From Pogostemon cablin (taxonomy: Eukaryota > Streptophyta > Magnoliopsida > Lamiales > Lamiaceae), in assembly GCA_023678885.1 (NCBI GenBank), contig CM042972.1, forward strand, positions 12,296,501-12,360,500: 64,000 nucleotides of DNA. Direction: 5' to 3'. The notes beneath the pieces are model-generated. The model had not been told where the DNA came from and did no database searches. It saw only the letters and a list, made by a program, of their open reading frames with translations. Position 1 is the first letter of the stretch. Each line of letters opens with the position of its first letter. Position numbers and translations under genes: made by a program. Below are positions 62,212 to 64,000 of this stretch, in pieces.

Positions 62212-62626
62212 ATACCTTTTGGGTCTAGCATATCATCTTTTTCATTGAATTTCAGAGTTTAAAAAATTCATAGCATTTATCACCAGCATTTTGGGGGGAT
62301 GTTTTAGTTTTAGAACGTTCATTTCAACCGTCACAAGTTTATTCATGCATAAATAATCAAATTTAGCTATGCATAAAATATTATATAATATTTTAAGGAT
62401 AAAAATGACAAACCTACCTTTTGGGTCTAGCATATTATCTTTTTCATTGAGTTTCAGAGTTTAAAAAATTCATACCATTATCACCAGCATTTTGGGGGGA
62501 TGTTTTAGTTTTAGAACGTTCATTTCAACTGTCACAAGTTTGTTCATGCATAAATAATCAAATTTACCTATGCAGGAATTGAAATTTTAAATATTAAATA
62601 ATATTTTAAGGATAAAAATGACAAAC
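62212..62626. repeat. Tandem duplication of about 200 bp
   Basis: TACCTTTTGGGTCTAGCATA at 62212 and 62414 begins each copy. Both contain CCAGCATTTTGGGGGGATG and end ATTTTAAGGATAAAAATG, then CAAACC. The second copy ends at the splice donor of the RPA-like exon, so the duplicated unit may include an intron. Confidence 0.88.
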
Positions 62627-62891
62627 CTCACGATCAATTAACACGAACTTTAGAGTTTCCGTCTTTCGGTCATCTTTATAATGGACTTCTCTTAAGCTCT
62701 TTCGTGCGATCCTTACTTTGATGTAGGACTCGTCCTCATAAGCCACTAAATCTTTAATGACCTTCTCCTCCATATTTGAATCTACATAGAATAATACCAT
62801 TCGATATTAAGATAAATCAAAATCAAATAGTGTATGAATAAGTTGAAATTACATTGACAAACTTACCTTCTATTCTTTGAGGTGATTGCAT
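62627..62891 (-). pseudogene. RPA/DUF223-like N-terminal fragment, two exons
   Basis: Exon 1 (62867-62891) starts ATG and gives MQSPQRIE with an AAG|GTAAGT donor. Exon 2 (62627-62781) follows a TAG acceptor and continues in frame with VIKDLVAYEDESYIKVRIAR and TETLKFVLIDRE, up to a GAG|GTTTG donor. The pattern fits the first OB-fold of plant RPA70-like or DUF223 proteins, which are also carried by Helitrons. No later exon was found, so it is a 5' fragment. It lies on the same strand as the Helitron-like end at 59339, which may or may not be the same element. Confidence 0.5.
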
Positions 62892-63290
62892 CTTTCCTAG
62901 TTCTCTTGCTTTGTTTTTTTTTTTTTTTAAAGCTCTCACAAAGAAATTTGAAGTTGTAAATGAAGAGATTATGGGATTCATGGGATGACAAATGAGTTTA
63001 TAAGGACATCATGAGGGGATCAAAGAGGCATCTCTACCATGATAATTAATGAGAATAAGTCCATGGCAATTAAAAGGATGGAGGTTACAATTTATTAGTT
63101 TTCTAGATGATGCTTCAATTTTTAGTTTGATTCATTTATTCCTGTTAGAAATGATATGTTAAATGTAGTATAATGACAGAATTGTTTATAATTTGAGATG
63201 CATTTCTCTATAGAAGAAGATGATGGAATTGCTTACGATTTGAGCTGCATTTGTTTAATTATTTTCTTTATTGTTATGTTAAATGTAATA
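62892..63290. other. Upstream of RPA-like fragment
   Basis: AT-rich, with a T run at 62917-62929. No gene or promoter element assigned. Confidence 0.4.
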
Positions 63291-63665
63291 CGCCCTCCGT
63301 CCCACGTATTTTTACCCACTTTTCATTTTGGGGTGTCCCACGTATTTTTACCCATTCCATTTTTGGCAAAAATACATACTCCATCCATCCCACATATTTT
63401 TACCCGCTTTCCATTTTGGGGTGTCCCACGTATTTTTACCCATTATTTTTTGGGCAAAAATACATAATATTTTATTACATACTTTTTACAATCCCAATAA
63501 CTTTAATTATTTTTTCACAATTTATTCATCATTCCCAATAATTTTATTCATTTTTTTTTAAATTACTAATTTATTCATACTTTCTCTTACATTATATATT
63601 AAAAAATAAAACATTTTAGTCTCTGTGCCCGTACAAACGGGTAAAAATACCCGGGACGGAGGGAA
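63291..63665. mobile_element. Stowaway-type MITE with a second copy start inside
   Basis: Starts CGCCCTCCGTCCCACGTATT, ends CCCGGGACGGAGGGAA, TA on both sides. A second start CTCCATCCATCCCACATATT lies at about 63378, so two copies of the same family overlap in tandem. Same family as 30193-30482. Confidence 0.82.
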
Positions 63666-63667
63666 TA

Positions 63668-63871
63668 ATATTTTATTACCTACTTTTTATAATCCCAACA
63701 ATTTTAATTATTTTTTTACACTTTATTCATCATTCCCAATAACTTTATTCACTTTTTTTTTAAATTACTAATGTATCTCTACTTTCTCTTACATTACATA
63801 TTAAAAAAATAAAACGTCTTAATTTCTATACCTGTACAAATGAGTAAAAATACTCGGGACGGAGAGAGTAT
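63668..63871. mobile_element. Partial MITE, same family, fused to previous
   Basis: Repeats the interior and right end (ends CTCGGGACGGAGAGAG then TA) but lacks its own left end. It shares TA with the preceding copy. Confidence 0.75.
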
Positions 63872-64000
63872 AATTTTTCAGGTACAATAAAATTAAGAGG
63901 ATGGAAGTAGGTACCCGATTTAAGATGATGATGCTTCAATTTTTGCAGTTTGTTATTGTTATTTGATTTATTAATATTTTTAGATGGAATGAAAAGGAAA
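63872..64000. other. Window edge, nothing assigned
   Basis: AT-rich sequence with no recognised feature. Confidence 0.5.

Overview
This window is plant nuclear DNA, most likely from a eudicot with a repeat-rich genome. The evidence is AT-rich sequence, plant LTR-retrotransposon lineages (Athila-like Ty3/gypsy, Ty1/copia, a gag-only element), many Stowaway-type MITEs with CTCCCTCCGTCC-like ends, plant hAT elements, interstitial TTTAGGG repeats and a plant-specific zf-XS/XS-domain gene. I cannot name the species. Nearly all of the window is transposon and satellite DNA; only one host gene is reasonably complete.

Layout. 1-1.2 kb is gene-free AT-rich DNA. 1,233-11,115 is an Athila-like Ty3/gypsy element on the minus strand with 5-bp target duplications (ATAAT). 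Its pol is internally deleted, and a hairpin-forming short motif (GGTCGAATT and its complement) is spread through the LTRs, the 3' region and the gag/pol linker. 11.6-13.07 kb is a decayed hAT transposase. From 13.07 to 45.7 kb runs a satellite of about 99 bp per monomer, cut into seven blocks by large nested insertions. Between 16.88 and 27.04 kb lies a solo LTR (TSD GTGGA), containing a hAT-like element (17,550-26,545), which contains a Ty1/copia element (18,059-26,270, TSD GTCTG), whose 3' LTR carries a Stowaway MITE. Between 33.23 and 41.21 kb lies one hAT-like element (TSD CTTTAAAT), containing a second one in the opposite orientation, which contains a gag-only LTR element (33,947-40,158, TSD GTATG), one LTR of which holds another Athila-like solo LTR. 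A Harbinger-like element occupies 29.68-32.35 kb. The last satellite block (41.2-45.7 kb) has a higher-order repeat of about 1.6-1.8 kb with telomere-like repeats at the junctions.

46-64 kb holds the host-like sequence. There is a multi-exon gene of the FDM/IDN2 (Factor of DNA Methylation) type on the minus strand at 46.9-49.3 kb, with a truncated XH domain. There is a fragment resembling the adenylosuccinate lyase C-terminus, a CRP1-like PPR fragment, an RPA/DUF223-like two-exon fragment, two Helitron-like 3' termini, a hAT element with clean ends (55,240-59,181, TSD GAGCTGGA) and several MITEs. The hAT transposase there is broken in several frames.

Functionally this is a layered record of transposition rather than an operon or pathway. 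The nested target-site duplications give a relative order of events: satellite first, then hAT copies and the solo LTR, then copia and gag-only elements, then the MITE and solo LTR inside them. The one plausible host gene belongs to the family that supports RNA-directed DNA methylation, the pathway that silences such elements; its position here may be coincidence.
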